DNA from: an uncultured Alphaproteobacteria bacterium | Lineage (GTDB): Bacteria; Pseudomonadota; Alphaproteobacteria; RF32; CAG-239 | NCBI GenBank assembly: GCA_934271465.1 | Contig: CAKQRQ010000012.1 | Location: forward strand, 1 to 44,632 | DNA: 44,632 bases | Direction of reading: 5' to 3' | Shown here: positions 25,806 to 33,961 of the stretch, one piece after another | Numbering within the stretch: position 1 is the first letter of the stretch | Layout of the letters: every line of letters begins with the position of its first letter | The notes under the pieces: generated by a model | Database searches by the model: none | The model's input: only the letters and a program-made list of their open reading frames with translations | What the model was told of the DNA's origin: nothing | Position numbers and translations under genes: made by a program

Positions 25806-26094
25806 CATATTTGAACAACTTTTTCGCAAAATACACATAACATATTGAAAATACTAAACAAAAAAACACTTGCGGGGGGGGGTAAAAGTGTGGTATACTT
25901 AAAACATATAAAAAATTATTTTATTCTATTATTGAGGTGTTTTCATAGTCATGTTTCGGATTTTGTTTTTCCGTTTATGAGTATTAAAATATTTCAGATA
26001 GAACATCGTAATTTGAATTTTTTAATATTAATAAATAAAAGAGGCAATCGGATATGTTAAGGACATCGCCTCTTAAAATAAGCCGAAATGGAAT
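25806..26094. other. A/T-rich intergenic leader of the ankyrin-like gene
   Basis: No coding potential is convincing here. It contains a G9 tract in a putative promoter (separate entry), a short ATG...TGA mini-ORF of nine codons at about 25951 with no strong support, and a 7-bp stem AAGAGGC/GCCTCTT (26039-26076) with a long loop and no T run, possibly a structured leader. Confidence 0.5.
25870..25899 (+). promoter_or_regulatory. Putative promoter with G9 tract in the spacer
   Basis: TTGCGG (25870-25875) and TATACT (25894-25899) are separated by 18 bases. A run of nine G occupies 25874-25882, so changes in its length would change the spacer. The next gene downstream on this strand starts at 26095. 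Confidence 0.5.
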
Positions 26095-26418
26095 ATGAAA
26101 AAGTTTTTCTTGAATCTTGCCATCTCTCTGAGAGAGCAAAGAGCAGAAGAGTTCAGAAAAGCTCTCAGAGAGTTAAATGTAAAGAAACTCCGTCGCATGC
26201 TCGAAAACGGATTTAACCCAAATCATCCGTATCGAACAGCTATATCCGAGCCCAATATACATGGAGCAATCCAAACTCGCGAAGTGAAAAAAAGGCCTCT
26301 GGAACTTCTCTCCATCGATTGGCTGAATGGCATCTTCTCTAAGCAAGAGGAGAGGATGAGACGAAAGTCTTCCATGCAAGACGTCTATGCTCTTATCAAG
26401 TCATACGGCGGGAAGTAA
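26095..26418 (+). CDS. Small protein with one ankyrin-like repeat
   Basis: 107 residues, basic and mostly helical, with no signal peptide. Residues about 20-75 (KALRELNVKKLRRMLENGFNP, then RPLELLSIDWL) follow the spacing of an ankyrin helix pair and the beginning of the next repeat, though the repeat is degenerate. A role in protein binding is a guess from that pattern. The start codon overlaps no strong ribosome site (GGAATATG). It has a robust terminator. It is the first gene in the island between ppiD and pheT, behind the poly-G promoter, and codon usage is visibly different from the core genes (many AGA/AGG-type arginine codons). Confidence 0.6.
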   Translation: MKKFFLNLAISLREQRAEEFRKALRELNVKKLRRMLENGFNPNHPYRTAISEPNIHGAIQTREVKKRPLELLSIDWLNGIFSKQEERMRRKSSMQDVYALIKSYGGK

Positions 26419-26419
26419 C

Positions 26420-26476
26420 AAAGAGCCTCGGTAATTTAAATGCTTATTGCATTTAATGCCGAGGTTTCTTTTTTTA
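26420..26476 (+). terminator. Intrinsic terminator of the ankyrin-like gene
   Basis: GCCTCGG pairs with CCGAGGT, and inside it TAAATGC pairs with GCATTTA, giving a two-tier stem followed by CTTTTTTT. Confidence 0.85.
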
Positions 26477-26489
26477 GTAAAACAAATTT

Positions 26490-26770
26490 TTAATTATCTG
26501 ATTTTTTACATTCCGCCAACAAATCATGAATATTATATTCGTCATACCCCTCGTAGTAATAGCTGGCGTCAATCCCTTTCATCCGGCAAAATCATAAATA
26601 TCCTGAAACAAATATCTGTGAATTTGTTGCAATCCTGAGAATGTTCCGACGGTTATCTTATGAATATCTCCGCTGTCAAAAAGAAGCTTAGCCTTTTCTT
26701 TACTGATTTTTTCTTCCGCCTTATTCAGTTCGACTTGATTTGTGATATTCAATTTGTTTTCCAAAACCAT
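26490..26770 (-). pseudogene. Fic family remnant, core deleted and frame-shifted
   Basis: From 26770 a 63-codon frame reads VLENKLNITNQVELNKAEE..., then TFSGLQQIHRYLFQDIYDFAG, a clear match to the N-terminal region of Fic proteins just before the catalytic core. It stops at 26579. A second frame opens at the overlapping ATG at 26582 and encodes 30 residues with MKGIDASYYYEGYDEY, resembling the C-terminal end of the same family. The catalytic HPFxxGNGRxxR stretch is absent altogether. I infer an internal deletion that joined N- and C-terminal parts out of frame. AMP-transfer activity is therefore lost. A short functional peptide cannot be excluded. Confidence 0.75.
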
Positions 26771-26867
26771 TATAAAACCTCAACAAACTTATTCTTTTAT
26801 AGTCATACAATATTATTAAAATTTGCACAAGAATAAATGTCATTTCAATGCAGAAAAGTTATAACAC

Positions 26868-26903
26868 AATAGAGCGTTTAAACCAACGTTTAAACGCTCT
26901 ATT
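26868..26903. repeat. Inverted repeat, left copy (itself palindromic)
   Basis: A perfect 16-bp stem, AATAGAGCGTTTAAAC, with a CAAC loop. The inner 27 bases (26877-26903) are the exact reverse complement of 27031-27057. See the finding on a candidate invertible promoter. Confidence 0.9.
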
Positions 26904-26911
26904 TATCACGC

Positions 26912-26940
26912 AGTATATCAGCCAAAAGTTAAAAAAGCAA
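26912..26940 (-). promoter_or_regulatory. Promoter inside the inverted repeats, pointing left
   Basis: On the minus strand TTGCTT (26935-26940) and TATACT (26912-26917) are exactly 17 bases apart, with the predicted start at about 26905, at the edge of the left repeat. It currently faces the Fic remnant. Confidence 0.6.
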
Positions 26941-27030
26941 TAACTTTAATTTATCTTTATTTTTCAAATCGTTAACTCTGTTTTTGGCACTCGCCTGAAA
27001 ATTGTAAATTTTTTGCGCATCTTAAAAATC

Positions 27031-27064
27031 AATAGAGCGTTTAAACGTTGGTTTAAATGCTCGA
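27031..27064. repeat. Inverted repeat, right copy
   Basis: AATAGAGCGTTTAAAC, GTTG loop, then an imperfect arm. Its first 27 bases are the reverse complement of the left copy. It lies 31 bases upstream of the secreted protein gene. Confidence 0.9.
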
Positions 27065-27094
27065 GTCGGAGTGCCAACCACGGGGTCTAGTGAC

Positions 27095-29773
27095 ATGAAA
27101 CAGCTTATTTTTATCCTTTTTACTTTTTGTGTAATATCAAACACTTACGCACAGATGGATTGCGAATCAATCCCCAGTTGTGCTGAAATGGGCTATACGC
27201 AAGACTCCTGTGCCGGAGGAAAAGGCGTCAGATGTCCGTTTGATGAGAGTAAGTTTTATTGCGCCGGTGTAAAGCAGCTGCCCGATGCGCCGGAGCCTGT
27301 TGTGACGCCTGAAGACTGGACAGCCGAGTGCGCCGATAAAATAAATTATTGCACGGCTTATAATACCGAATGTCAATGCACGGCGTGCGAGAGCGGATAT
27401 TTACTTTCTGATGGAGCTTGTGTTCCGGAATGCGATAAATCGGCTGACACTTGTGCGGCTGAAAGCAAGACCTTTAATTCTGCAAATTGCGTTTGCGAGG
27501 CGTGTCCGACAAATTATCAATTTAATTCCGAGACAAAGGCTTGCGAACAAATTGCTTGTGACACAACAAAAGTTGAGCATTGCGCGACTTACAGCAGCGA
27601 ATATGAGCCTTGCACCTGTCAGACGTGCGAGACAAACTATCTGCTTGTTGACGAGATTTGCAAGAAGATGTGCACGGTTGTTGACAATTGCAAAACTTAT
27701 GACAGCGAATATGATCCCTGCAACTGCACAGCTTGTGAAGACGGGTTTATGCTAGATGACGGTCAATGTCTCCCGCCTTGCGCCATCAAGTGCAAAACGC
27801 CTTATCCGCTTTTTGCTGGTGAAGAAAACACAAAATTCACACTTGAGCAATTGGGGGATAATGCTTCGGCAGTTTATGCGACGAGCCAATTTTATGTCGG
27901 AGATAAAAACGGCGATTTTGGTCAAGGTAAATGGTATCTACCCTCTATCGGCGAATGGTTATCCGCTTTAGGCATACAAAGTATACGCCGTACAATTTAC
28001 ACCAAAATAGAGAATAGAAGGATTATCAATATAGCTCTCATGAGCCTTGCCGACAAAGGTGTTAAAACTGACACCTTAATAAACTCTCATTTTTCTTCTT
28101 CTGATGCTCCAACAGAAAAAAACTACAATGTGGCAGACGATATTACTACTCAAATTCCATTTAATTTAAACAATTTAAGAATCTGGGCAACATCATATGG
28201 CGGCTATTCTGATTATTTATATGAAGCCCCTAAAGATGACACTAACTCATACCCTGTTCGTTGCGCTCTGATTGCAAGAAACGTTTTCAACGGCAACGGA
28301 ACAGCTCCCAAACTCGGCGATGTAATGTATTTGGATAAGACTTATGGTTCGGCGGCGGATTATAATGGAAACAAAACGCCTGTCGGCATCATTGCGGCCG
28401 TTTCAGATGAAAAAAAGGATGTCATGATTATTAACCTGAAGAATTTAAGGTTCGTGTCTGGAAAAATAAATCCTGACAATCCTTACAACAGCAGCGGGTC
28501 AGAAAGTGTTCCTTGGTTTAAAAACACAGAGACACCTATGCCTAACATTGCAGCGATTCCTGATTATTCCACATCCAAGATGAAAACTCTTCTCAAAACG
28601 GCAGATAATTGTCCATGCCAATTTTACAAACCGACCTGCACTAAATCCGTTGGATCTTGTGCACTGGAAAACAAAATATTCAATGCTGAAACTTGCACTT
28701 GTGAAGCCTGTCCAAACGGCTATTTACCCGACAGCGATGTTAACGAGTGCCGAGAAACCTGCAAAGTCAAATGCAAAAATGCCTATCCGCTCTTTACTGG
28801 ACAAGAATACACAAAAGCAGCTATGGATCACTATCAAGCTAACGCGCTGATTGCCCATGCGGCAAATCTATTTCACACCGGAAGCAAAACCGGAAACTTC
28901 GGTCAAGGAAAGTGGTATGTTCCCTCTATCGGCGAGTGGATGCAATTTTATGGCACAGACACCACCAAAATAGTTGGTCGCTATGATGATTACAGCGCAA
29001 CAGGAGCCAATGGAAAAAATAAAGAGCTCATCAATACGGCTCTCTCAACACTTGCCAACAAAGGCGTTGAGGCCAAAATATTAGAAGGAATTTATTGGTC
29101 ATCCTCCCCTAGGATGAGCAATAGTTTATGGGGAATCAATTCTGAAACAGGTTATCGAACAAGCACCGATACGGCAAATCTTCGTTGCTCCTCTCTCGTC
29201 ACAGCAGTATCTGCAGGCAGCACTGCGCCTCAAATCGGCGATGTGATATATGAAGACAAAACTTATGGTTCGGCGGCAGATTATAATGGCAGCAAAATAC
29301 CCGTTGGAATCATTGCCTCTGTCTCGGACAATAAAAAAGATGTGGTTATCATTAATCTAAAGGATTTAACTTTCGACTCTACTTCTGCGCCTAACAATTT
29401 TAATCCCGATAACCCTTATGGCAACAAGAGACAAAAAATAAAATGGCTGGCTAACACAGTAGATAGCGACATGTTTAATGAATTTCATCAAGTAACAACC
29501 GCTAAATTTTCGATTTTTGCCCAAACATCGGATAACTGTTCTTGTCAATTCTATATCGACGACATTGCCGGAACCAGCTGCAAGGGAATCTATCAGTGCA
29601 AAGATTTCCAAGGCAAATGCGTCACTTGCTACGCAACCTGTAGGGACTATGACACCTCATCTTATGATCAAAACAGTAGCGATTGCAATGATGTAAGCGA
29701 TGATCGGTTTTTCTCTATAATGGTAGGTTCAGGAAAAGGTGCAACCGCTTTTTCAGCACGCTGTTGTTACTAA
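27095..29773 (+). CDS. Large cysteine-rich secreted protein with duplicated DUF1566-like domain
   Basis: 892 residues from the ATG at 27095, chosen because it gives a clean signal peptide (MKQLIFILFTFCVISNTYAQ). Four cysteine-rich modules of about 36-40 residues follow (about 75-230), each with a pattern like C-x-TYxxEYxPCxCxxCExxYLLxDxxC. Domain A (about 229-507) and domain B (about 556-817) are copies of one another: both begin with KCKxxYPLF, contain GQGKWYxPSIGEW and TAPxxGDVxYxDKTYGSAADYNG, and end in DNCxCQFY. The GKWYLPSIGEW stretch resembles DUF1566/Fib_succ_major domains. Another cysteine module separates A and B, and a cysteine-rich tail ends the protein. No anchor is seen, so it is probably exported and disulfide-bonded. 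An adhesive or surface role is inference. Confidence 0.8.
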   Translation: MKQLIFILFTFCVISNTYAQMDCESIPSCAEMGYTQDSCAGGKGVRCPFDESKFYCAGVKQLPDAPEPVVTPEDWTAECADKINYCTAYNTECQCTACESGYLLSDGACVPECDKSADTCAAESKTFNSANCVCEACPTNYQFNSETKACEQIACDTTKVEHCATYSSEYEPCTCQTCETNYLLVDEICKKMCTVVDNCKTYDSEYDPCNCTACEDGFMLDDGQCLPPCAIKCKTPYPLFAGEENTKFTLEQLGDNASAVYATSQFYVGDKNGDFGQGKWYLPSIGEWLSALGIQSIRRTIYTKIENRRIINIALMSLADKGVKTDTLINSHFSSSDAPTEKNYNVADDITTQIPFNLNNLRIWATSYGGYSDYLYEAPKDDTNSYPVRCALIARNVFNGNGTAPKLGDVMYLDKTYGSAADYNGNKTPVGIIAAVSDEKKDVMIINLKNLRFVSGKINPDNPYNSSGSESVPWFKNTETPMPNIAAIPDYSTSKMKTLLKTADNCPCQFYKPTCTKSVGSCALENKIFNAETCTCEACPNGYLPDSDVNECRETCKVKCKNAYPLFTGQEYTKAAMDHYQANALIAHAANLFHTGSKTGNFGQGKWYVPSIGEWMQFYGTDTTKIVGRYDDYSATGANGKNKELINTALSTLANKGVEAKILEGIYWSSSPRMSNSLWGINSETGYRTSTDTANLRCSSLVTAVSAGSTAPQIGDVIYEDKTYGSAADYNGSKIPVGIIASVSDNKKDVVIINLKDLTFDSTSAPNNFNPDNPYGNKRQKIKWLANTVDSDMFNEFHQVTTAKFSIFAQTSDNCSCQFYIDDIAGTSCKGIYQCKDFQGKCVTCYATCRDYDTSSYDQNSSDCNDVSDDRFFSIMVGSGKGATAFSARCCY

Positions 29774-29799
29774 TAAAGTTGCCCGCCAGACACCTTTGA

Positions 29800-29839
29800 A
29801 AAAGTCTGATATTTGAGGCGGATAGAAACAAAAGTCGGC
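29800..29839. repeat. 40-bp direct repeat, copy 1
   Basis: Identical to 29874-29913, with a 74-bp period, in the gap between the secreted protein gene and pheT. It contains TATTTGAGGCGG. Confidence 0.9.
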
Positions 29840-29873
29840 TCACAATATAAAAAAGGCGGCTAGTGGAATTTAT

Positions 29874-29913
29874 AAAAGTCTGATATTTGAGGCGGATAGA
29901 AACAAAAGTCGGC
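29874..29913. repeat. 40-bp direct repeat, copy 2
   Basis: Exact copy of 29800-29839. Its end runs into the hairpin at 29910-29961. Confidence 0.9.
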
Positions 29914-29961
29914 GTGTAAAAATTTTAGTGTAGATAAACCTACATGAATTTTTACACGCCG
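29910..29961. terminator. Long hairpin between convergent genes
   Basis: CGGCGTGTAAAAATT pairs with AATTTTTACACGCCG, with an inner TGTAG/CTACA stem. It lies between the convergent secreted protein gene and pheT. There is no clear U tract, so it may act by structure or Rho-independent in neither direction; it is listed as a probable terminator. Confidence 0.5.
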
Positions 29962-29996
29962 CCCCTTTTGTGATTAGCCGCCCAAAGAGCAGACTT

Positions 29997-32393
29997 TTAA
30001 GCGCTGCGGAGTTGAGCCGACACCCCAACCTTTTTCTTTATCTCCTGTTCAACCTTGGCCATCAGGGTTTCGATATCCTGATCGCTGAAAGTTGTTTCTT
30101 GGGGCTGGAAGGTCAAAGACAACGCAATGGATTTTGTATCAGGAGCGAGGTTCTCGCCCTCATAAACATCAAAAACACGAACATCCGTGATATAGCGTCT
30201 ATCGGCGTTTTTGGCCGCTGCAATCAAATCATCGGCTTTGACATCTTTGTTGACAATAAAGGCCATATCTTTGTCAACCGGCTGAAATGCCGATAACTCA
30301 AGCTTTTTCTTGGCCTTGCCCTGCGCGCTGCGCGGCAGAGGAATATTGTCCAAAAAGACTTCAAAAGCGCAAACACGCTGCTTTAGGCCGAATTTTTTCA
30401 ACACCAGCGGGTGAATCTCACCAAAATAAGCAATAACATTATTACCCAATTTGAGCGCGCCGCTACGCCCCGGATGATAATATTCCGGCGCATCGGTTGA
30501 GATACGGGCGCTCTCAAAAGGCCCGTTTGCCGCCGCAATAGCCGCCAAAGCATCAGCCTTGACATCAAAGACATCAAACGAACGTTCTTCTTTGAGCCAA
30601 TGTTTTTTGCCCGTCAAGCCACTGCGGATACCGCCAGCAACAAGCTTTTGCTCGCCGGGGCGGCGGCCGAAAAATTCAGGTCCGCATTCAAACAGGCTGA
30701 CATTGGCATAGCCTTTGGAAATATTGTTTTTGAGACCCAACAGCAGGTTAACCAGAACAGACGGACGCATCTCATCAAGCTCGGCCGTAATCGGGTTGCA
30801 CAACAACACAGGCTCGTTTCCTTTGCGGAATACCTTGGCTAATTTGGAATCCGTGAAGCTCCATGTTACTGTTTCCAACAGCCCGCGAGAGGCCAGCTCA
30901 TGCTTAACCGTAACAGTGCGGCGCTGCGCCGGAGACAGAGTCTGTTTCGGGAAATAAGCCTTAGGCATCGATTCAGCCGGAATCTTATCCAACCCAATCA
31001 TGCGGACAATCTCTTCAATCAAATCATGCTCGCCCTCGATATCCCCGCGCCATGTAGGAGCCGTCGCCCAAATCTTATCGCCGTCTTCTTTGGTCTCAAA
31101 CCCGAGGCGGGTCAAAATGTCTTTAATCTGAGCCGCGGAAACATCAATTCCGATAAAGCTTTTAATCCGCGCCGGACGAATAAATGTCGTCACGGGCTTA
31201 TAGTTTTCTTCGCCGGCAATCTCAATATCCGAGACCTCGCCGCCGCAAATTTGCAAAATCAGCTGTGTGGCATAGTCTGAGCCCAAAACATTGGAATTGG
31301 GATCAACCCAGCGCTCATAACGATAGCGGGAGTCCGAATCTATCTGGAATTTGCGCCCTGTGCGCGCAATGCAGACCGGATTAAACAACGCTGATTCCAA
31401 AAAGACATTGGTTGTTTCAGGCGTGCAGCCCTTTGCCAGACCGCCCATAATGCCGCCCAAACATTGAATTCCCTCATCATCACAAATACCCAACGACTGA
31501 TTATCCAGATTGTATACTTTTTCATCCAGAGCCACAAAGCCCTCGCCGTCTTTGGCCATGCGGACGCAGATATTGCCTTTAAGCTTGTCCGCGTCAAAGA
31601 CATGCAGCGGACGCGCCATATCATAATTGATATAGTTTGTGATATCGACCAGCGGTGAAATCGACCGCAGTCCGATAGCCGTCAAACGCTCTTTCATCCA
31701 CGCGGGCGTTTCGGCCTTGTTATTAACGCCTTTGATATAACGCCCCGTATAAACCGGACAGGCCTTTGAATCTGCAACAGAAACTTTAATCGGCGACTTA
31801 AATGTCCCGTTTGTCCTGGCAATTGTCAAAGGTTTTAACTTGCCGAGACCGGCCGCTGCCAAATCCCTTGCAACACCTCTGACGCCAAGACATTCCGCAC
31901 GGTTTGGCGTGATAGCGATATCAAATACGGGATCGGCTTTATAAACATCAGCCAAACTCAACCCTATCGGCGCCGAAGCCGGAAGCTCAATAATGCCGTC
32001 ATGCGCCGTTCCGACGCCGATTTCGTCTTCAGCGCACATCATACCGAAACTTTCGACACCACGGACTTTGCCGACTTTGATTTTTTCATTAAACAGCGGA
32101 ATAAATGCACCGACATGAGCCAAGATGCCCATCATTCCGACTTTGACATTGGGCGCACCGCAAACAATCTGGAGAATCTGCGCGCCGTCGTTAACTTTGA
32201 GGACATGCAAATGATCTGAATCCGGATGATCGGCTACTTCTTCAATGCGCGCCGTCGTAAAGCCGTCCATATTTTCAAATGGATTAATAACTTCTTCAAC
32301 TTCCAAACCGATTTTGGTCAGGGTTTCGGAGATGGTCTCAACCGAAGCGTCTGTATCCAAATGTTCTTTAAGCCACGATAATGTAAATTTCAT
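29997..32393 (-). CDS. pheT: Phenylalanine--tRNA ligase beta subunit
   Basis: 798 residues, normal bacterial length. Together with PheS it charges tRNA-Phe as a heterotetramer in the cytoplasm. In order: an N-terminal tRNA-binding domain (about 40-150, HPDSDHLHVLKVNDG, QIVCGAPNVKVG), the B3/B4 editing domain (about 210-380), B5 (about 400-475), a catalytic-like domain, and the C-terminal ferredoxin-fold anticodon-binding domain (about 705-798, LSAFQPVDKDMAFIVNKDV). It starts 11 bases past the pheS stop. Confidence 0.98.
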   Translation of the reverse strand: MKFTLSWLKEHLDTDASVETISETLTKIGLEVEEVINPFENMDGFTTARIEEVADHPDSDHLHVLKVNDGAQILQIVCGAPNVKVGMMGILAHVGAFIPLFNEKIKVGKVRGVESFGMMCAEDEIGVGTAHDGIIELPASAPIGLSLADVYKADPVFDIAITPNRAECLGVRGVARDLAAAGLGKLKPLTIARTNGTFKSPIKVSVADSKACPVYTGRYIKGVNNKAETPAWMKERLTAIGLRSISPLVDITNYINYDMARPLHVFDADKLKGNICVRMAKDGEGFVALDEKVYNLDNQSLGICDDEGIQCLGGIMGGLAKGCTPETTNVFLESALFNPVCIARTGRKFQIDSDSRYRYERWVDPNSNVLGSDYATQLILQICGGEVSDIEIAGEENYKPVTTFIRPARIKSFIGIDVSAAQIKDILTRLGFETKEDGDKIWATAPTWRGDIEGEHDLIEEIVRMIGLDKIPAESMPKAYFPKQTLSPAQRRTVTVKHELASRGLLETVTWSFTDSKLAKVFRKGNEPVLLCNPITAELDEMRPSVLVNLLLGLKNNISKGYANVSLFECGPEFFGRRPGEQKLVAGGIRSGLTGKKHWLKEERSFDVFDVKADALAAIAAANGPFESARISTDAPEYYHPGRSGALKLGNNVIAYFGEIHPLVLKKFGLKQRVCAFEVFLDNIPLPRSAQGKAKKKLELSAFQPVDKDMAFIVNKDVKADDLIAAAKNADRRYITDVRVFDVYEGENLAPDTKSIALSLTFQPQETTFSDQDIETLMAKVEQEIKKKVGVSAQLRSA

Positions 32394-32404
32394 CTTTTTT
32401 CTCC

Positions 32405-33508
32405 TTACCTTGAAGCGCCGCCGTTATTGCTCAGACCGCCCGTCATGGACGCGTCGTCCAAGGGCATAAAGCCATAGTGCTTGAGCCAGCGGACATCGGA
32501 TTCAAAGAAAGTGCGCAAATCCGGAATACCATATTTGAGCATCGCCAGACGGTCAAGCCCCAAACCAAACGCAAACCCTTGATATTCCTCAGGATCGATA
32601 TTGCAGGCTTTTAAGACATTCGGGTGCACCATGCCGCAGCCCAAAATCTCAAGCCAGTCATTGCCGGCGCCGATTTTGAGCTCTGTTTTGCTCTTTTTGC
32701 AGCCGATATCCATCTCGGCAGAAGGTTCTGTGAATGGAAAATATGACGGACGATAGCGAACAGGAAGCTCGTCGACCTCAAAAAATGTTTTAACAAAATC
32801 ATATAGACAGCCCTTCAGATTGGCAAAATTCGTCGTTTTATCAATGACAAGCCCCTCAACCTGATGGAACATGGGGGTATGGGTGGCGTCATAGTCCGAA
32901 CGATATGTCCGCCCCGGCGCAATAATGCGGATGGGGGGCTGTTTCTTTTCCATGGTGCGAATCTGAACAGCCGAAGTCTGGGTGCGGACAATGTAACTGT
33001 CATCAAAATTGTCGCTCTCGGGGTTTGGGATATAGAACGTATCCTGCATTTGGCGCGCCGGATGGTTGGCGGGCGTGTTCAGGGCGTTGAAGTTGTGAAA
33101 CTGGTCTTCGATATCAGGTCCGTCGGCAATCTCAAAGCCCATTTCGCCGAAAATCGCGACAACTTCCTCATAAATTTTGGAAACGGGGTGAATCCGGCCG
33201 ATGTTTTCGTCCCTGATGGGCAAAGTCACATCAATGGTCTCTTTTTTCAGCTTTTCGTTCAATTCCTGCTCGGCCAAAGATTCTCTTTTGGCCTCAAGGG
33301 CTTTTTCGATTTCGGTTTTAACCAGATTGAGCTTTTGCCCCGTTTGCTTTTTTTCCTCAACACTCAGCGCTGCCAAACCTTTCAGCTGTTCGGTCAGCGA
33401 GCCTTTCTTACCCAAGACCTCAACTCTTATCTCATCAAGCGCCCGCATATCCGAGACTTTTGAGATTTTTTCAAGAGCTGCTGTTTTCAAATTATCAATA
33501 TTTTCCAT
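32405..33508 (-). CDS. pheS: Phenylalanine--tRNA ligase alpha subunit
   Basis: 367 residues. The N-terminal coiled coil (about 1-90) binds tRNA. The class II catalytic core shows motif 2 as PGRTYRSDYDATHTPMFHQ and motif 3 as AFGLGLDRLAML near residue 335. The stretch GADGPDIEDQ-like IADGPDIEDQFHNFNALN is typical of this subunit. Downstream of rpmI-rplT, the same order as in many proteobacteria (infC-rpmI-rplT-pheST), but infC is not present in this window. A strong terminator lies 22 bases upstream of its start, so control by attenuation is possible. Confidence 0.98.
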   Translation of the reverse strand: MENIDNLKTAALEKISKVSDMRALDEIRVEVLGKKGSLTEQLKGLAALSVEEKKQTGQKLNLVKTEIEKALEAKRESLAEQELNEKLKKETIDVTLPIRDENIGRIHPVSKIYEEVVAIFGEMGFEIADGPDIEDQFHNFNALNTPANHPARQMQDTFYIPNPESDNFDDSYIVRTQTSAVQIRTMEKKQPPIRIIAPGRTYRSDYDATHTPMFHQVEGLVIDKTTNFANLKGCLYDFVKTFFEVDELPVRYRPSYFPFTEPSAEMDIGCKKSKTELKIGAGNDWLEILGCGMVHPNVLKACNIDPEEYQGFAFGLGLDRLAMLKYGIPDLRTFFESDVRWLKHYGFMPLDDASMTGGLSNNGGASR

Positions 33509-33529
33509 TGTTCCACCATTATTTAAACT

Positions 33530-33570
33530 AAAAAAGAGTCTTTCTTGTTTTCACAAGCAGACTCTTTTTT
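33530..33570 (-). terminator. Terminator/attenuator between rplT and pheS
   Basis: AAAAAAGAGTC pairs with GACTCTTTTTT with an inner CTTGT/ACAAG stem. On the minus strand it ends in T6, 19 bases after rplT and 22 bases before pheS. Confidence 0.85.
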
Positions 33571-33588
33571 ATAATTTGTTTTCAGCAA

Positions 33589-33948
33589 TTATTTGCTCAA
33601 AGAAGCCTTAACCTGCTCAACAAGTTTTGCAAAAGTTTCGGGCTCTTTGACAGCGATATCGGCCAATACTTTACGATCAAGCTCAATACCAGCAGTAGCG
33701 AGCCCGTTCATAAATCGAGAATAGGTCATATCGTGCAAACGTGCGGCAGCGTTGATACGCTGAATCCACAAGCTGCGGAAATTTCTTTTCTTTGCGCGTC
33801 TGTCGCGGTAAGCATATTGCAAAGCCTTTTCGACTTTTTCAACAGCAACGCGGAAGACATTATTATTACGGCCGCGATAGCCCTTAGCCATCGACAACAC
33901 TTTTTTGTGACGAGCATGAGCCGTCATACCTCTTTTAACGCGAGACAT
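33589..33948 (-). CDS. rplT: 50S ribosomal protein L20
   Basis: 119 residues. The basic N-terminal extension (MSRVKRGMTAHARHKKVL, then AKGYRGRNNNVFRVA) and the globular C-terminal half with RSLWIQRINAAAR, YSRFMNGL and LDRKVLADIA are diagnostic. It binds 23S rRNA early in 50S assembly and, in E. coli and others, represses its own operon. It lies 13 bases after rpmI. Confidence 0.98.
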   Translation of the reverse strand: MSRVKRGMTAHARHKKVLSMAKGYRGRNNNVFRVAVEKVEKALQYAYRDRRAKKRNFRSLWIQRINAAARLHDMTYSRFMNGLATAGIELDRKVLADIAVKEPETFAKLVEQVKASLSK

Positions 33949-33961
33949 CTTCTATACACTC

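Noticed and set aside
25845..26060. Open frame running through the G9 tract
   Set aside because: It includes the putative promoter, is A/T-driven, has no ribosome site and no family resemblance.
26868..27064. Insertion sequence ends
   Set aside because: The 127 bp between the repeats hold no transposase; target-site duplications are not evident. A MITE cannot be ruled out, but the promoter layout favours an invertible segment.
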